From: an uncultured Rhodopila sp.
GTDB taxonomy: Bacteria; Pseudomonadota; Alphaproteobacteria; Acetobacterales; Acetobacteraceae
NCBI RefSeq assembly: GCF_903915725.1
Contig: NZ_CAIWTY010000045.1
Location: 60,098-124,097 of the forward strand
DNA: 64,000 bases
Direction: 5' to 3'
Notes under the pieces: model-generated
The model's input: the letters and a program-made list of their open reading frames with translations, nothing else
Told to the model about the DNA's origin: nothing
The model's database searches: none
Translations under genes and position numbers: made by a program
Part shown: positions 24,975 to 35,264 of the stretch, piece by piece
Position numbering within the stretch: position 1 is the stretch's first letter
Layout: each line of letters opens with the position of its first letter

Positions 24975-26409
24975 GGCGAGGCGCTCCGGCAAACATGTGG
25001 TAATAGACTTTCAACATTCGCAATGATGGCGGGCAGAGCAGGCCGATTATCGGCGCGGCGATCGCCCAGGTGCCCAAATCACGCCAGAACAGGCCGATGG
25101 CCAGCGATGCCCACCATAGCGCGGAAATCCCGTAGTCCGGCGATCCCACCGCTTTTTGTACGGACCTGTGGATGACGATATAGCTCAGCAGTGCCGCCAT
25201 TTCCCCGTATCCGTAGCCGACGATCCCCCAGCGCCCAACGCAGATCCAGGCGGCTCCGGCAAACAGCACGATGTGGACGATGTGGAACCACGACACGTCC
25301 CAGTTCCGGCGCAGCACGTACAGCACCGAGGAATGGAAGTTGAACTGAGCGTTGGTCAGGTAGCTGAGTGCCAGGAACGGGTAGACCACCATCACCGGCT
25401 CCCACCGCGGCCCGAACACCAGGGAGAGCGCGTAGCCGCCGAACCAACTGAAGCCGATCAGCACCGGGCCAAGGGCGAGGGTCTGCAGACGCATGCCGTC
25501 GGTGGTCGCGGCGACCAGCTTGCGCGGCTGGGTCTGGATCTTCGCCAGCGCCGCCACCGACAGCCGCCATGCGATGGTCTTGGTAAAGGTCAAGAGCTCC
25601 AACAGCCGGATCGCAAGGCCGACCTGCCCGACCGCTGCGGCGGGGAGGAAGTGGCCGACGATCAGCGGGTTGATCAGGCCGCGCAGTTGCCACGACCAAT
25701 CGGCCGCGGCGAAGCTGAACGTGTAGCGCAGCATGCCGCCGACGGTCTCCGCATCCCACTGCAGGCGCGGCCGGAACGCAGCCGCGACATAGAGCGCGAC
25801 GCAACAGAAAAGCTGCTGCAGCAGCCATGCCGCGACCAGCGACCAGACGCTGTAGCCGAACCAGACCAGGGGCAGGGCGAGGAAATAGTAGATCAATTGA
25901 CCGGCCAGCTCGATCATCGCCACCCGGCGGAAATCCAGCGCGCGCTCTAGCCGCGCGCCGGCGGCGACGCTGAGGATCTGCGGGATCAGCGACAGCAGCA
26001 GCACCGACAGCAGCGGCGCCAGGTCGGGCAGGGGACTCCATGCCTGGATCAGGCCGAGGCTGCATTCCAGCAGCGTGACCAGCAGCAGCGCGGTCACCAG
26101 CAGCAGCGTCGCGGCGACGTTCCAGGTGCGTTCATCGACCTCGGCCGCCGCGCGCACGAGGTAGACGCCGATGCCGGCCTGGCCGAGGTTCTGGGCATAG
26201 AGGCAGATGCTGAACGCCGCCACATACGGCCCGTAGGCAGCCGGGCCGATGATCCGGGTGATCATCAGCAGGCTGATGAGGCTGAGGCCCATCGTCACCA
26301 ACTGGCGGCCCATCATCAGCGCGCCACCCTGGAAGATCTTCTCCCTCAGTCCGGGGGTGTTTGGTGGCGGCACGGCAGCGACGGCGGATTCGGTTTCAAC
26401 GTTCATCAT
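24964..26409 (-). CDS. Wzx-type polysaccharide flippase / MATE-like exporter
   Basis: The protein starts at the ATG at 26409 (an ATG follows directly; a TTG lies at 26421). About 480 residues with 12-14 hydrophobic segments and an N-terminal GGALMMGRQLVTMGLSLISL and TRIIGPAAYGPYVAAFSI, characteristic of the Wzx/RfbX oligosaccharide flippase family. It would flip a lipid-linked glycan to the periplasm. The downstream glycosyltransferase overlaps it by 11 bases. No polymerase (Wzy) or chain-length regulator is nearby, so the rest of the pathway is elsewhere. Confidence 0.88.
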   Translation of the reverse strand: MMNVETESAVAAVPPPNTPGLREKIFQGGALMMGRQLVTMGLSLISLLMITRIIGPAAYGPYVAAFSICLYAQNLGQAGIGVYLVRAAAEVDERTWNVAATLLLVTALLLVTLLECSLGLIQAWSPLPDLAPLLSVLLLSLIPQILSVAAGARLERALDFRRVAMIELAGQLIYYFLALPLVWFGYSVWSLVAAWLLQQLFCCVALYVAAAFRPRLQWDAETVGGMLRYTFSFAAADWSWQLRGLINPLIVGHFLPAAAVGQVGLAIRLLELLTFTKTIAWRLSVAALAKIQTQPRKLVAATTDGMRLQTLALGPVLIGFSWFGGYALSLVFGPRWEPVMVVYPFLALSYLTNAQFNFHSSVLYVLRRNWDVSWFHIVHIVLFAGAAWICVGRWGIVGYGYGEMAALLSYIVIHRSVQKAVGSPDYGISALWWASLAIGLFWRDLGTWAIAAPIIGLLCPPSLRMLKVYYHMFAGAPRHAV

Positions 26410-26748
26410 GGACCCTGGCAAGAGCAGGCGATCGACTCGCGGGGTGAACCTAATGCCAAGAACGGCTTTCCTGATTCACGGCTTGGTGAAGGGTTGTGAT
26501 AGTTTCGCTATGTCAGGTCAGGCGCTGCGGCGTTGATGCCGCCGGGCAGACCGGCGCGACGCCCGACACGTAAAAGTGAGCCGCCTTGCCGCGGCGATCC
26601 CGAGGCAGGTGGCCCTTTGATCGCGACGGCGTTATACCCGCCGCGAAAATGCCCGTCGCTCATCCCCGTCATGGCCCGGACAAGCCGGGCCATAACGGGA
26701 TGTGGAGCAGGGCCCCGCCCAACGTCGCCCCCTATGGATTGATGCCCG
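26410..26748. other. Divergent intergenic region upstream of flippase and plsY genes
   Basis: No coding sequence is supported. It carries a family A hairpin at 26665-26700. The part at 26450-26520 is AT-richer and may hold the flippase promoter. Confidence 0.55.
26665..26700. repeat. Family A palindromic repeat, minimal copy
   Basis: CCCGTCATGGCCCGGACAAG followed directly by CCGGGCCATAACGGG makes a short palindrome about 50 bp upstream of plsY. Confidence 0.8.
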
Positions 26749-27357
26749 ATGTCCGACGCCATTCTCCTGATCGCCTTCTGCCTGTTCGGCTACCTGCTGG
26801 GATCGATCCCGTTCGGCCTGCTGCTGACCAGGGCGGCGGGCGCCGGCGACATCCGCGCCATCGGTTCCGGCAACATCGGCGCCACCAACGTGCTGCGGAC
26901 CGGGCGCAAGGGCCTTGCCGCCGCCACGCTAGTGCTGGATGCGCTGAAGGGTGCCGCCGCCGTGCTGATCGTTCGCGCGCTGGCAAGCGAGGATCTCGCG
27001 CTGTATGCCGGCCTCGCCGCGGTGCTTGGCCACCTGTTTCCGGTCTGGCTGAATTTCAAGGGCGGCAAGGGGGTCGCCACCGGCCTGGGCGTGCTGATCG
27101 CCGCGTCCTGGCCCGCCGGTCTCGCGGCCTGCGCCGTATGGCTGCTGGTGGCCGGCACCGCCCGGATTTCCTCGCTTGCGGCGCTGGGCGCCTTCGCCAC
27201 CGCCCCGCTCGCCGCCCTGATCATGGAAAATTTTGGTGTTGTTAAGCTGGCGTTTACCATTGCCGTGCTGGTGTTCGTTCGTCACCAGGCCAACATCCGC
27301 CGCCTGATCGCCGGCACCGAGCCGCGCATCGGCCGGAGCAAGACGGAAAGCGCCTGA
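26749..27357 (+). CDS. plsY: Glycerol-3-phosphate acyltransferase (acyl phosphate dependent)
   Basis: A 202-residue membrane protein with the PlsY loops: [52 protein letters not shown] and [19 protein letters not shown]. It makes lysophosphatidic acid from acyl phosphate and glycerol-3-phosphate in the inner membrane, the first step of phospholipid synthesis. The dprA gene begins 45 bp downstream on the same strand; plsY-dprA-topA is a common order in alphaproteobacteria (general knowledge). Confidence 0.96.
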   Translation: MSDAILLIAFCLFGYLLGSIPFGLLLTRAAGAGDIRAIGSGNIGATNVLRTGRKGLAAATLVLDALKGAAAVLIVRALASEDLALYAGLAAVLGHLFPVWLNFKGGKGVATGLGVLIAASWPAGLAACAVWLLVAGTARISSLAALGAFATAPLAALIMENFGVVKLAFTIAVLVFVRHQANIRRLIAGTEPRIGRSKTESA

Positions 27358-27402
27358 CGGCCCGCCCGCACTCCCGCCGGCGGCACCGAAGGATGCCGCC
27401 GG

Positions 27403-28590
27403 GTGCCAGACGACCAACGCGACCGCCTCCGCCTGATCCGCACTGAAGGTGTCGGCCCGGTCACCTACCGCCGACTGCTGGAACGCTACCGCACCCCCGC
27501 CGCCGCGCTCGACGCGCTGCCCCGCCTCGCCCGCGCCGCCGGACGGCAAGCCGGGCCGCCGATCATGACCCCGGAGGATGCCGAGCGCGAACTGGACCGC
27601 ACCCGCGCCGCCGGCGGGTGTCTGGTTTTCCTGGGGGACGCGGACTATCCGGAATTGCTCGCCCTGACCGACGACGCGCCGCCGTGCCTGATCTTTCACG
27701 GCGATGCCGCCCTGGCGCAGCGACGCTGCGTCGCCGCCGTGGGCGGCCGTAACGCCTCCGCCAACGGCCAGCGCATGGCGGAAACCCTGGCGGCGGAGCT
27801 GGCGCAGTCGGTGGTGGTCGTCTCCGGACTCGCCCGTGGCATCGATACCGCCGCGCATCTCGGCGCCATGCGCACCGGCCGGACCATCGCGGTGATCGCC
27901 GGCGGGATCGACCAACCGTACCCGCCCGACAACGCCGACTTGCAGCGCCGCATCGCCGGGACCAATCTGCTGATCACGGAAGCGTGTATAGGCACTGTGC
28001 CCCAGGCGCGCCACTTCCCGCGCCGCAACCGCATCATCGCCGGACTGTCGTTAGGCGTGGTGGTGGTGGAGGCGGCGCCGCGGTCCGGCAGCCTGATCAC
28101 CGCCCGCTTCGCGCAAGAGGCGGGGCGGGAAGTGTTCGCAGTCCCCGGCTCGCCGCTCGACCCGCGAGCCAGGGGCGGCAACGACCTGATCCGGCAGGGC
28201 GCAATCCTGGTAGAGTCAGCCGCGGACGTGCTGGACAACCTGCCTGCCATACCGGACCACGGTTCGGGCAACCTTTTCCATCGCCCGTCATGGCCCGGCT
28301 CGTCCGGGCCACCTATCGCGGCAGGTGCGGGCGGGGGTGGCCCGGAGATCCCCCGGACAAAGCCGGGGGAGGGCCATGACGGGGGAAATGAACGCCCGGC
28401 GCCCCCGGAAGCGCGCACCCGGGTGCTGGCGCTGCTGTCGCCGGAGCCGACAATGGTTGACGATATCGTGCGGCGCTGCCAACTGTCGCCGCCCGTCACG
28501 GTTGCGGTTCTGCTGGAACTGGAACTGTCGGGCCGTGTAGAGACCTTGCCCGGCAACCGCGTGGCACTCTTGCCGGGCGGCACTGATTAG
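27403..28590 (+). CDS. dprA: DNA-processing protein DprA with an in-frame repeat insertion
   Basis: The GTG start at 27403 gives 395 residues. A short N-terminal helical domain is followed by the DprA Rossmann fold: FLGDADYPELL, SGLARGIDTAAH, GGIDQPYPPDN, FPRRNRIIAGLS, SGSLITARFAQEAGREVFAVPG and GGNDLIRQGA. A winged helix at the C terminus (PTMVDDIVRRCQLSPPVTVA) completes the DprA plan. Between them, residues about 294-328 are translated from a family A palindrome (SWPGSSGPPIAAGAGGGGP), in frame and without a stop. DprA loads RecA on single-stranded DNA during natural transformation. Confidence 0.95.
   Translation: MPDDQRDRLRLIRTEGVGPVTYRRLLERYRTPAAALDALPRLARAAGRQAGPPIMTPEDAERELDRTRAAGGCLVFLGDADYPELLALTDDAPPCLIFHGDAALAQRRCVAAVGGRNASANGQRMAETLAAELAQSVVVVSGLARGIDTAAHLGAMRTGRTIAVIAGGIDQPYPPDNADLQRRIAGTNLLITEACIGTVPQARHFPRRNRIIAGLSLGVVVVEAAPRSGSLITARFAQEAGREVFAVPGSPLDPRARGGNDLIRQGAILVESAADVLDNLPAIPDHGSGNLFHRPSWPGSSGPPIAAGAGGGGPEIPRTKPGEGHDGGNERPAPPEARTRVLALLSPEPTMVDDIVRRCQLSPPVTVAVLLELELSGRVETLPGNRVALLPGGTD
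28284..28385. repeat. Family A palindromic repeat inside the dprA coding sequence
   Basis: The arms CCCGTCATGGCCCGGCTCGT and GGGCCATGACGGGGG, with the middle element CCCCCGGACAAAGCCGGGGG, mark a family A copy of about 102 bp. It is in frame with dprA and falls in the linker between the Rossmann and winged-helix domains. Confidence 0.88.
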
Positions 28591-28606
28591 GATAGCGCAC
28601 CCTTCG

Positions 28607-31312
28607 ATGTCAGACGTTGTTGTCGTTGAATCCCCCGCCAAAGCAAAAACCATCAACCGGTATCTGGGTGGCGGGTTCACAGTGCTGGCCAGTTTCGGGC
28701 ATGTCCGCGACCTGCCGCCGAAGGATGGCAGCGTCCGTCCCGACCAGGACTTCGCCATGGACTGGGAGTCCGACGCCCGCGGCGACAAGCAGGTCGGCGC
28801 CATCGCCAAGGCGCTGAAGGGCGCCAAGACCTTATATCTGGCAACCGATCCGGATCGTGAGGGCGAGGCGATTTCCTGGCACGTCCGGGCGATGCTGGAG
28901 GACAAGCACGCGCTGAAAGGCGTCACCGTCCGCCGCATCACCTTCAACGAGATCACCCGCAACGCCGTGCAATACGCCATGGCGCATCCGCGCGAACTCG
29001 ATCAGCCGCTGATCGAGGCCTATATGGCGCGCCGGGCGCTGGACTACCTGGTGGGCTTCACCCTGTCGCCCGTGCTGTGGCGCAAGCTGCCGGGCAGCCG
29101 CAGCGCCGGCCGCGTCCAGTCCGTCGCCCTGCGGCTGATCTGCGACCGCGAAGCCGAGATCGAGATCTTCCGGGCGCGCGAATACTGGACGATCGAGGCG
29201 CTGTTCCTGACGCCGGGCAACGCCCCGTTTACCGCGCGGCTGACGCATCTGAACGGCAAGCGGCTCGACCAGTTCGACCTCAATACCGAAGCGCTCGCCC
29301 TGGCGGCGAAGGCAACCGTCGAGGCCGGCGCGTTCACCGTCGGCTCGGTCGAGCGCCGCCGCGTCAAGCGCAATCCGCCGCCGCCGTTCACCACCTCCAC
29401 CTTGCAGCAGGAGGCCTCCCGCAAGCTGGGCTTCGGCGCGCAGCAGACGATGCGGCTGGCGCAGGGCCTGTACGAAGGTGTGGATATAGGCGGTGAGACG
29501 ACCGGCTTGATCACCTATATGCGGACCGACGGCGTGCAGATGGCGCAGGAAGCCATCCTGAGCATTCGCGATCATGTGAAAGGTACTTTCGGTACCGATT
29601 ACCTGCCCGCCGCGCCGCGCGAATACACCAGCAAGGCGAAGAACGCGCAGGAAGCACACGAGGCCATTCGGCCTACCGATGTCAGCCGCACGCCGGACAG
29701 CCTGGGCGACAGCCTGAACAGCGACCAGCGCCGGCTGTATGAACTGGTCTGGAAGCGCGCCGTCGCCTCGCAGATGCAGTCGGCCGAACTCGACCAGGTC
29801 GCCGTGGATGTGGTGGATGGCAAGGGCGTGAAGCTGCGCGCCACCGGCTCGATCGTCGCCTTCGACGGATTTTTGAAACTATATCGTGAGGATACCGACG
29901 ACAAGGCGGAGGGCGCGGCGGAAGACGACGACAACCGCATGCTGCCGCCGATGGCCGAGCGCGATCCGCTGAAACGGCAGAAGGTGGACGCCAGCCAGCA
30001 CTTCACCCAGCCGCCGCCGCGCTATTCGGAGGCCAGCCTGGTGAAGAAGATGGAGGAACTCGGCATCGGCCGCCCCTCCACCTACGCCTCGATCCTGTCG
30101 GTGCTGCAGGACCGCAAATACGTCAAGCTGGAGAAGCGGCGCTTCATCCCGGAAGACCGCGGCCGTCTGGTCACCGCGTTCCTGGTCAGCTTCTTCGAGC
30201 ATTACGTGGATACCGGCTTCACCGCCGGGCTGGAGGAGAAGCTCGACGAGATCTCCGCCGGTTCGCTGGACTGGCGCCGCGTGATGCACGCCTTCTGGGA
30301 CGAGTTCTCCAAGGCGGTCGAGCAGACCCGTGATCTGAAGATCACCGACGTCATCAATGCGCTGGACGCCGATTTGGGGCCGCATTTCTTCCCGGCGCGG
30401 GAAGATGGAAGCGATCCGCGGATCTGCGCGGCGTGCGGCAACGGGCGGCTGGGGCTGAAGCTCGGGCGGTATGGCAGCTTCATCGGCTGCTCCAACTACC
30501 CGGCGTGCCAGTATACCCGCCGCCTGGCGATCGATGCCGGGGAGGATCAGGGCGAGACCCTGAAGGACGGCATGCGCGTGCTGGGCCAGCATCCGGATAC
30601 CGGCGAGGACGTCACCGTCCGGCGCGGCCCGTACGGTCTGTATGTGCAGCAGGGCGAGCAGGGCGAGGACAAGAAGGTGCGTCCGAAGCGGACATCGCTG
30701 ACTCGCGGCATGGACGGCGACCAGTTGACCCTGGACCAGGGGCTGGCGCTGTTGTCGCTGCCGAGGCTGATCGGGCTGCACCCGGAGACCAAGGAGAAGA
30801 TCGAGGCCGGCATCGGGCGGTTCGGGCCGTACGTGAAAATGGGCGCGGTGTTCGGGTCGCTGGACCGCGACGACGACATCCTGGCCATCGGCTTGAACCG
30901 CGCCGTCGATCTGCTGGCGAAGAAGCTGGCGAGCGTGCGCACGATCGGGCCGCATCCGGGCGACAAGGATCTGGTCTCGGTGCGGAAGGGGCGGTTCGGG
31001 CCGTATGTCCAGCACGGCAAGACGGTCGCCAACCTGCCGCGCGGGGTGGCGATGGAGGATATTTCGCTCGAGGAAGCGGTGAAGCTGCTGGCCGAGAAGG
31101 GCAAGGCGCTGAAGCCTCGGGGTGCGGCCGGGAAGAAGGGTAAGGCTCCCGCTGCTGCCAAGAGTGCGTCTGCCGACGGGGAGGCTCCGGCGAAGCGGGC
31201 GGCCCCGAAGAAGGCAGCGGCGGCGAAGAAGCCGGCTGCGAAGAAGGCTGCGCCGAAGAAGGCGGCTGGGAAGAAGGCTGCTGTGAAAGTGCCGGCCGAG
31301 GCGGCGGATTGA
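28607..31312 (+). CDS. topA: DNA topoisomerase I
   Basis: A 901-residue type IA topoisomerase, 17 bp after dprA. The Toprim domain starts VVVESPAKAKTINRYLG and holds ATDPDREGEAISWH. The active-site tyrosine is in GLITYMRTDGVQ, and RPSTYASILSVLQDR and a C4 zinc ribbon (CAACGNGRLGLKLGRYGSF, then CSNYPAC) follow. Several topoisomerase C-terminal repeats (GRFGPYVKMG, GRFGPYVQHG) precede a lysine/alanine-rich tail resembling histone H1. It relaxes negative supercoils. The basic tail is typical of alphaproteobacterial TopA. Confidence 0.97.
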   Translation: MSDVVVVESPAKAKTINRYLGGGFTVLASFGHVRDLPPKDGSVRPDQDFAMDWESDARGDKQVGAIAKALKGAKTLYLATDPDREGEAISWHVRAMLEDKHALKGVTVRRITFNEITRNAVQYAMAHPRELDQPLIEAYMARRALDYLVGFTLSPVLWRKLPGSRSAGRVQSVALRLICDREAEIEIFRAREYWTIEALFLTPGNAPFTARLTHLNGKRLDQFDLNTEALALAAKATVEAGAFTVGSVERRRVKRNPPPPFTTSTLQQEASRKLGFGAQQTMRLAQGLYEGVDIGGETTGLITYMRTDGVQMAQEAILSIRDHVKGTFGTDYLPAAPREYTSKAKNAQEAHEAIRPTDVSRTPDSLGDSLNSDQRRLYELVWKRAVASQMQSAELDQVAVDVVDGKGVKLRATGSIVAFDGFLKLYREDTDDKAEGAAEDDDNRMLPPMAERDPLKRQKVDASQHFTQPPPRYSEASLVKKMEELGIGRPSTYASILSVLQDRKYVKLEKRRFIPEDRGRLVTAFLVSFFEHYVDTGFTAGLEEKLDEISAGSLDWRRVMHAFWDEFSKAVEQTRDLKITDVINALDADLGPHFFPAREDGSDPRICAACGNGRLGLKLGRYGSFIGCSNYPACQYTRRLAIDAGEDQGETLKDGMRVLGQHPDTGEDVTVRRGPYGLYVQQGEQGEDKKVRPKRTSLTRGMDGDQLTLDQGLALLSLPRLIGLHPETKEKIEAGIGRFGPYVKMGAVFGSLDRDDDILAIGLNRAVDLLAKKLASVRTIGPHPGDKDLVSVRKGRFGPYVQHGKTVANLPRGVAMEDISLEEAVKLLAEKGKALKPRGAAGKKGKAPAAAKSASADGEAPAKRAAPKKAAAAKKPAAKKAAPKKAAGKKAAVKVPAEAAD

Positions 31313-31388
31313 ACCGGACTGCGTGTAACGGATCACGAACCGCTTCGCGGCAGTTGCGGTTGTTCGCGCGCGTGAACATCTATGTTGC

Positions 31389-31661
31389 ATGACAAAACGC
31401 CCTCGCCGCTCATCCCTTGCGCTTCCCCTCAGCATGGCCCGGCTGACCGCCGCGTCGATGGAAACGATTTTCCACCGCTCCGTGATGATGGCACAGGGGA
31501 CATGCAGTCCCGCCGAATACCAGCGAATGGTGGCGGAGAAGGTGGCGGCCATGCAGGCGTCGACCCTGGCGCTGATGACCGGGCGAGGCACGGCGGCGGT
31601 TATGGCGCCCTATCTGAACCGCACCCGCGCTAACGCAAAGCGTCTGCGCAGTAAGTCGTAG
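31389..31661 (+). CDS. Small hypothetical protein (90 aa)
   Basis: A basic, helical 90-residue protein with METIFHRSVMMAQGTCSPAE and YQRMVAEKVAAMQASTLALM, ending in a lysine/arginine-rich tail. The spacing of helices recalls phasin-like or nucleoid-type small proteins of related bacteria, but no motif decides. An overlapping frame from 31382 is less convincing. Function unknown; the gene lies alone after topA. Confidence 0.6.
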   Translation: MTKRPRRSSLALPLSMARLTAASMETIFHRSVMMAQGTCSPAEYQRMVAEKVAAMQASTLALMTGRGTAAVMAPYLNRTRANAKRLRSKS

Positions 31662-31689
31662 CAGCCGTTTGAGATTTTTGCGATTGAAG

Positions 31690-32669
31690 TCAAGGTCCCA
31701 GCTTATCCAGTAACTGGCTGCGCATATCCTTACCGTCGATTTGCTTTTCAACGACGACGAACAAGCCCTTCTTTCCGGACATCTTTTCCCACAGGCGGCC
31801 GATGGCCCGCTTCTCGTTGGTATCATCCACGCCACCGCCGGCCAGCAGGGCGCCTTTGTATTCGATGACCATCAGACGGTCGTCGTTTAGCCGCGCCACG
31901 AAATCCGGATAGAATTTGTCAGTGGCCGTCGGAAGCCAGAACGACTCCGGATGACACGCCACGTTGAGCAACCAGAATCTGACTGCCGGAAGACTATCGA
32001 TCGCTTGCGCACACTGGAACTCCACTCCATTCAGCACTCCGTCAAACTCCCGCACGCGTTCGGGAGCGAGAAAGTGCTTACGCGGCTTCCAGCGCCCGCT
32101 GGGATGCATCTTTACGTCCCGATACATGCCGGCGTGGAACGTAAACCCAGTCTCGAACGAGACCTCGACACGCGCTTCCGGGGCAAAAAGGTATTGTTGA
32201 TCGACCCTTTCCTGTTCGGCCAGCCGCGCGGCCGCAATGCGGTCCTTGAGCTTGCGTGCCAAAATGATCTTGGCACGCATCAGTGCGGCGATATGCAGCT
32301 TTCGGGCGCCGATAAGGTGGGCCACGCAATTTGTAATCCATGCAATCAGCTGAGACTGATGGATGCCGGGCTGTCGCAATTGTCGATCGAGCCAGACGAT
32401 CAGATTCTGTGGTGTCCAGCCTTCCACATCCAGCACAAGTTGCTCATCCTCGCGGGCGAACTGGTAGGCCACGCGGCTTCCATCCATATCGATTTCGCGG
32501 ATGGAAAAGGTGGCTGCATCGAAGCGCGCGGGATGCGATGCCAGAGTCCAATCGTGCCGGTTGCCGGGTCACCGGCCGAAAGCCTGTGCGACTCCTCCAA
32601 CACCCGATACGGCACCCGCGCCGCCGCGCGAATGTCGTCGTCGCGGGTTAGCCGATTCAAAATAGGCAT
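31690..32669 (-). pseudogene. Remnant of a restriction-type DEAD/DEAH helicase subunit (C-terminal), frameshifted
   Basis: The main open frame (31690-32487, 265 residues) resembles the C-terminal region of type III restriction Res subunits: EFDGVLNGVEFQCAQAIDSL, FYPDFVARLNDDRLMVIEYK, a PD-(D/E)xK-like core. The preceding part (NRLTRDDDIRAAARVPYRVL, then IGLWHRIP) is in a different frame; one missing base near 32528-32534 joins IGLWHRIP to FDAATFSIREIDMDG. No helicase motifs or modification gene remain upstream. It is therefore a non-functional defence remnant. The family label is moderately sure. Confidence 0.7.
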
Positions 32670-33129
32670 GCAGACGCTCTTCCCGCACCGTTTGGTTCCG
32701 CCCCGGCCTCACGAGGTATCCCGGTCAAGCCACTCCCATGAGGTCAGGGTCCGTGCGTCCAGTCCCCCTTCAACGGAAGATACGACACACCTCTCCTGGT
32801 CTGGCGCGGCTTTCGCGGTCGACTCGAAAGGCCTTTCAGCTACCCATTAAGGACGAAATGGTCCGCACGTCCAGAACAGATGCGCATCGGCCGCTGCGTT
32901 GTCGTTGGCCCCATTCGCCATGACGATGTTCGCGGGAGCTCCAGCGTTTCGGCCGGCGTGGAGTGGATGGCGATCAAACGCGGATTACCCGGGGGCCAAC
33001 TTGCGATGGGCCGCCCAAAACGAGAGTCCAAACGCCACTTATTTGTGTTCATTTGTGTTTCCATTGCTTGGTAGCAATAGGCACCGCCTTCGACCGTTTG
33101 AGCAAATTTTGAAACACAAATGAACACAA
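32670..33129. other. 460-bp non-coding stretch between defence remnant and GxxExxY gene
   Basis: No gene is supported. It may contain decayed upstream parts of the restriction helicase: in the minus frame a short peptide with SWEWLDRDTS ends in a stop near 32715. The last 90 bp hold the inverted repeat around the GxxExxY start. Confidence 0.5.
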
Positions 33130-33142
33130 ATGAACACAAATA
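33040..33142. repeat. Inverted and tandem repeat ATGAACACAAAT overlapping a start codon
   Basis: TATTTGTGTTCATTTGTGTT at 33040 faces GAAACACAAATGAACACAAA from 33111, followed by another ATGAACACAAAT. The left arm has two units and the right arm three. An inner small hairpin CCATTGCT/AGCAATAG lies in the loop. The region is AT-rich against a GC-rich background. The last unit supplies the ATG and first four codons of the GxxExxY gene. Confidence 0.88.
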
Positions 33143-33513
33143 GGCTCTTCGAGGATCAGCTTTCCAAGAAAATCATCGGCTGCGCGCTTGTTGTGTCGAA
33201 TGCGCTCGGAGTTGGTTTTCTCGAAAAGGTCTACGAAAATGCCATGGCGCATGAATTGCGTAAAGCCGGCCTGTTGGTTGAGCAGCAGCATCCTGTCACC
33301 GTCCACTATGACGGTGTGGTCGTCGGTTCCTATGCCGCGGACTCGCTGGTCGAGAAGACTGTTCTGGTCGAGCTCAAGGCGGTTACGACGCTGGATGCCG
33401 TCCACCGGGCCCAGTGTATCAACTATCTCAAGGGAAGCGGTCTCTGGCTCTGCCTCTTGCTGAACTTCGGAACACCGCGACTTGAGATCATACGCGTCGT
33501 CAACGATGCGTAA
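33130..33513 (+). CDS. GxxExxY family protein
   Basis: A 127-residue protein with the family motif in GVGFLEKVYENAMAHELRKA, then YDGVVVGSYAADSLVEKTVL and VELKAVTTLDAVHRAQCINY. The E-x-K in VELKA and the D in ADSLVE give a PD-(D/E)xK nuclease-like pattern. The function of the family is not established. The ATG at 33130 is the first possible start, because a TGA in frame lies at 33121. No Shine-Dalgarno precedes it; the upstream bases are the ATGAACACAAAT repeat. Low GC near the start suggests recent arrival. Confidence 0.88.
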   Translation: MNTNRLFEDQLSKKIIGCALVVSNALGVGFLEKVYENAMAHELRKAGLLVEQQHPVTVHYDGVVVGSYAADSLVEKTVLVELKAVTTLDAVHRAQCINYLKGSGLWLCLLLNFGTPRLEIIRVVNDA

Positions 33514-33612
33514 CCCCCTCGGCTATGGCGCAAGCCCCGCCATGACGTTAGGCGCGCGGTGCGCCCAGCGGACGTACCGAGGCGGAACGCCCCGGTCACC
33601 ATGGAACAAAGC

Positions 33613-34887
<1,275 letters not shown>

Positions 34888-35264
34888 GTGGGGTGTGCCT
34901 TGGACATGAAGGCTGGGTGCGGGGAGGGAATCAGCCTGAGCGGCGATCGGGCCTGAAAGCCCCGCGTCTGGCAGCCGGTTGGAAATTTCTTGATCGGAGC
35001 GTGCGTTGCTTAGGCACAGCCACCCGATTATCAGGAAGGATTCGTATAGTAGGAAGCCCTGCGGCCCGCGTCAATGGGGAGAATGAGCGGTTCCTCGGTT
35101 TGGCTGTTGTCCCCGTGTCATGGCCGGGCTTGTCCCGGCCATCCACGACTTACGGTATGCGCGGCGGCAAAGTCGTGGATGGCCGGACTAAGTCCGGCCA
35201 TGACACAAAAGCCATCCGCCATGACACAGGATCAACGGCCCGTGCCGATCGCCATCCTTCGCCC
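34888..35264. other. 377-bp intergenic region: rho leader and family A repeat
   Basis: The part next to rho (34888-35075) is its 5' leader and promoter region; no binding motif was recognised. The part at 35115-35206 is a variant family A repeat close to the end of valS. No gene is supported. Confidence 0.55.
35115..35206. repeat. Family A variant repeat with CCATCCACGACTT extension
   Basis: GTGTCATGGCCGGGCTTGTC and GACTAAGTCCGGCCATGACAC are the outer arms, with the inner pair CCATCCACGACTT/AAGTCGTGGATGG. It lies 60 bp downstream of the valS stop, where it may act as a 3' hairpin. Confidence 0.8.

Noticed and set aside
31382..31633. Alternative 83-codon frame overlapping the small protein at 31389
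   Set aside because: Lower coding quality (Gly/Arg/Asp shadow composition) than the frame chosen.
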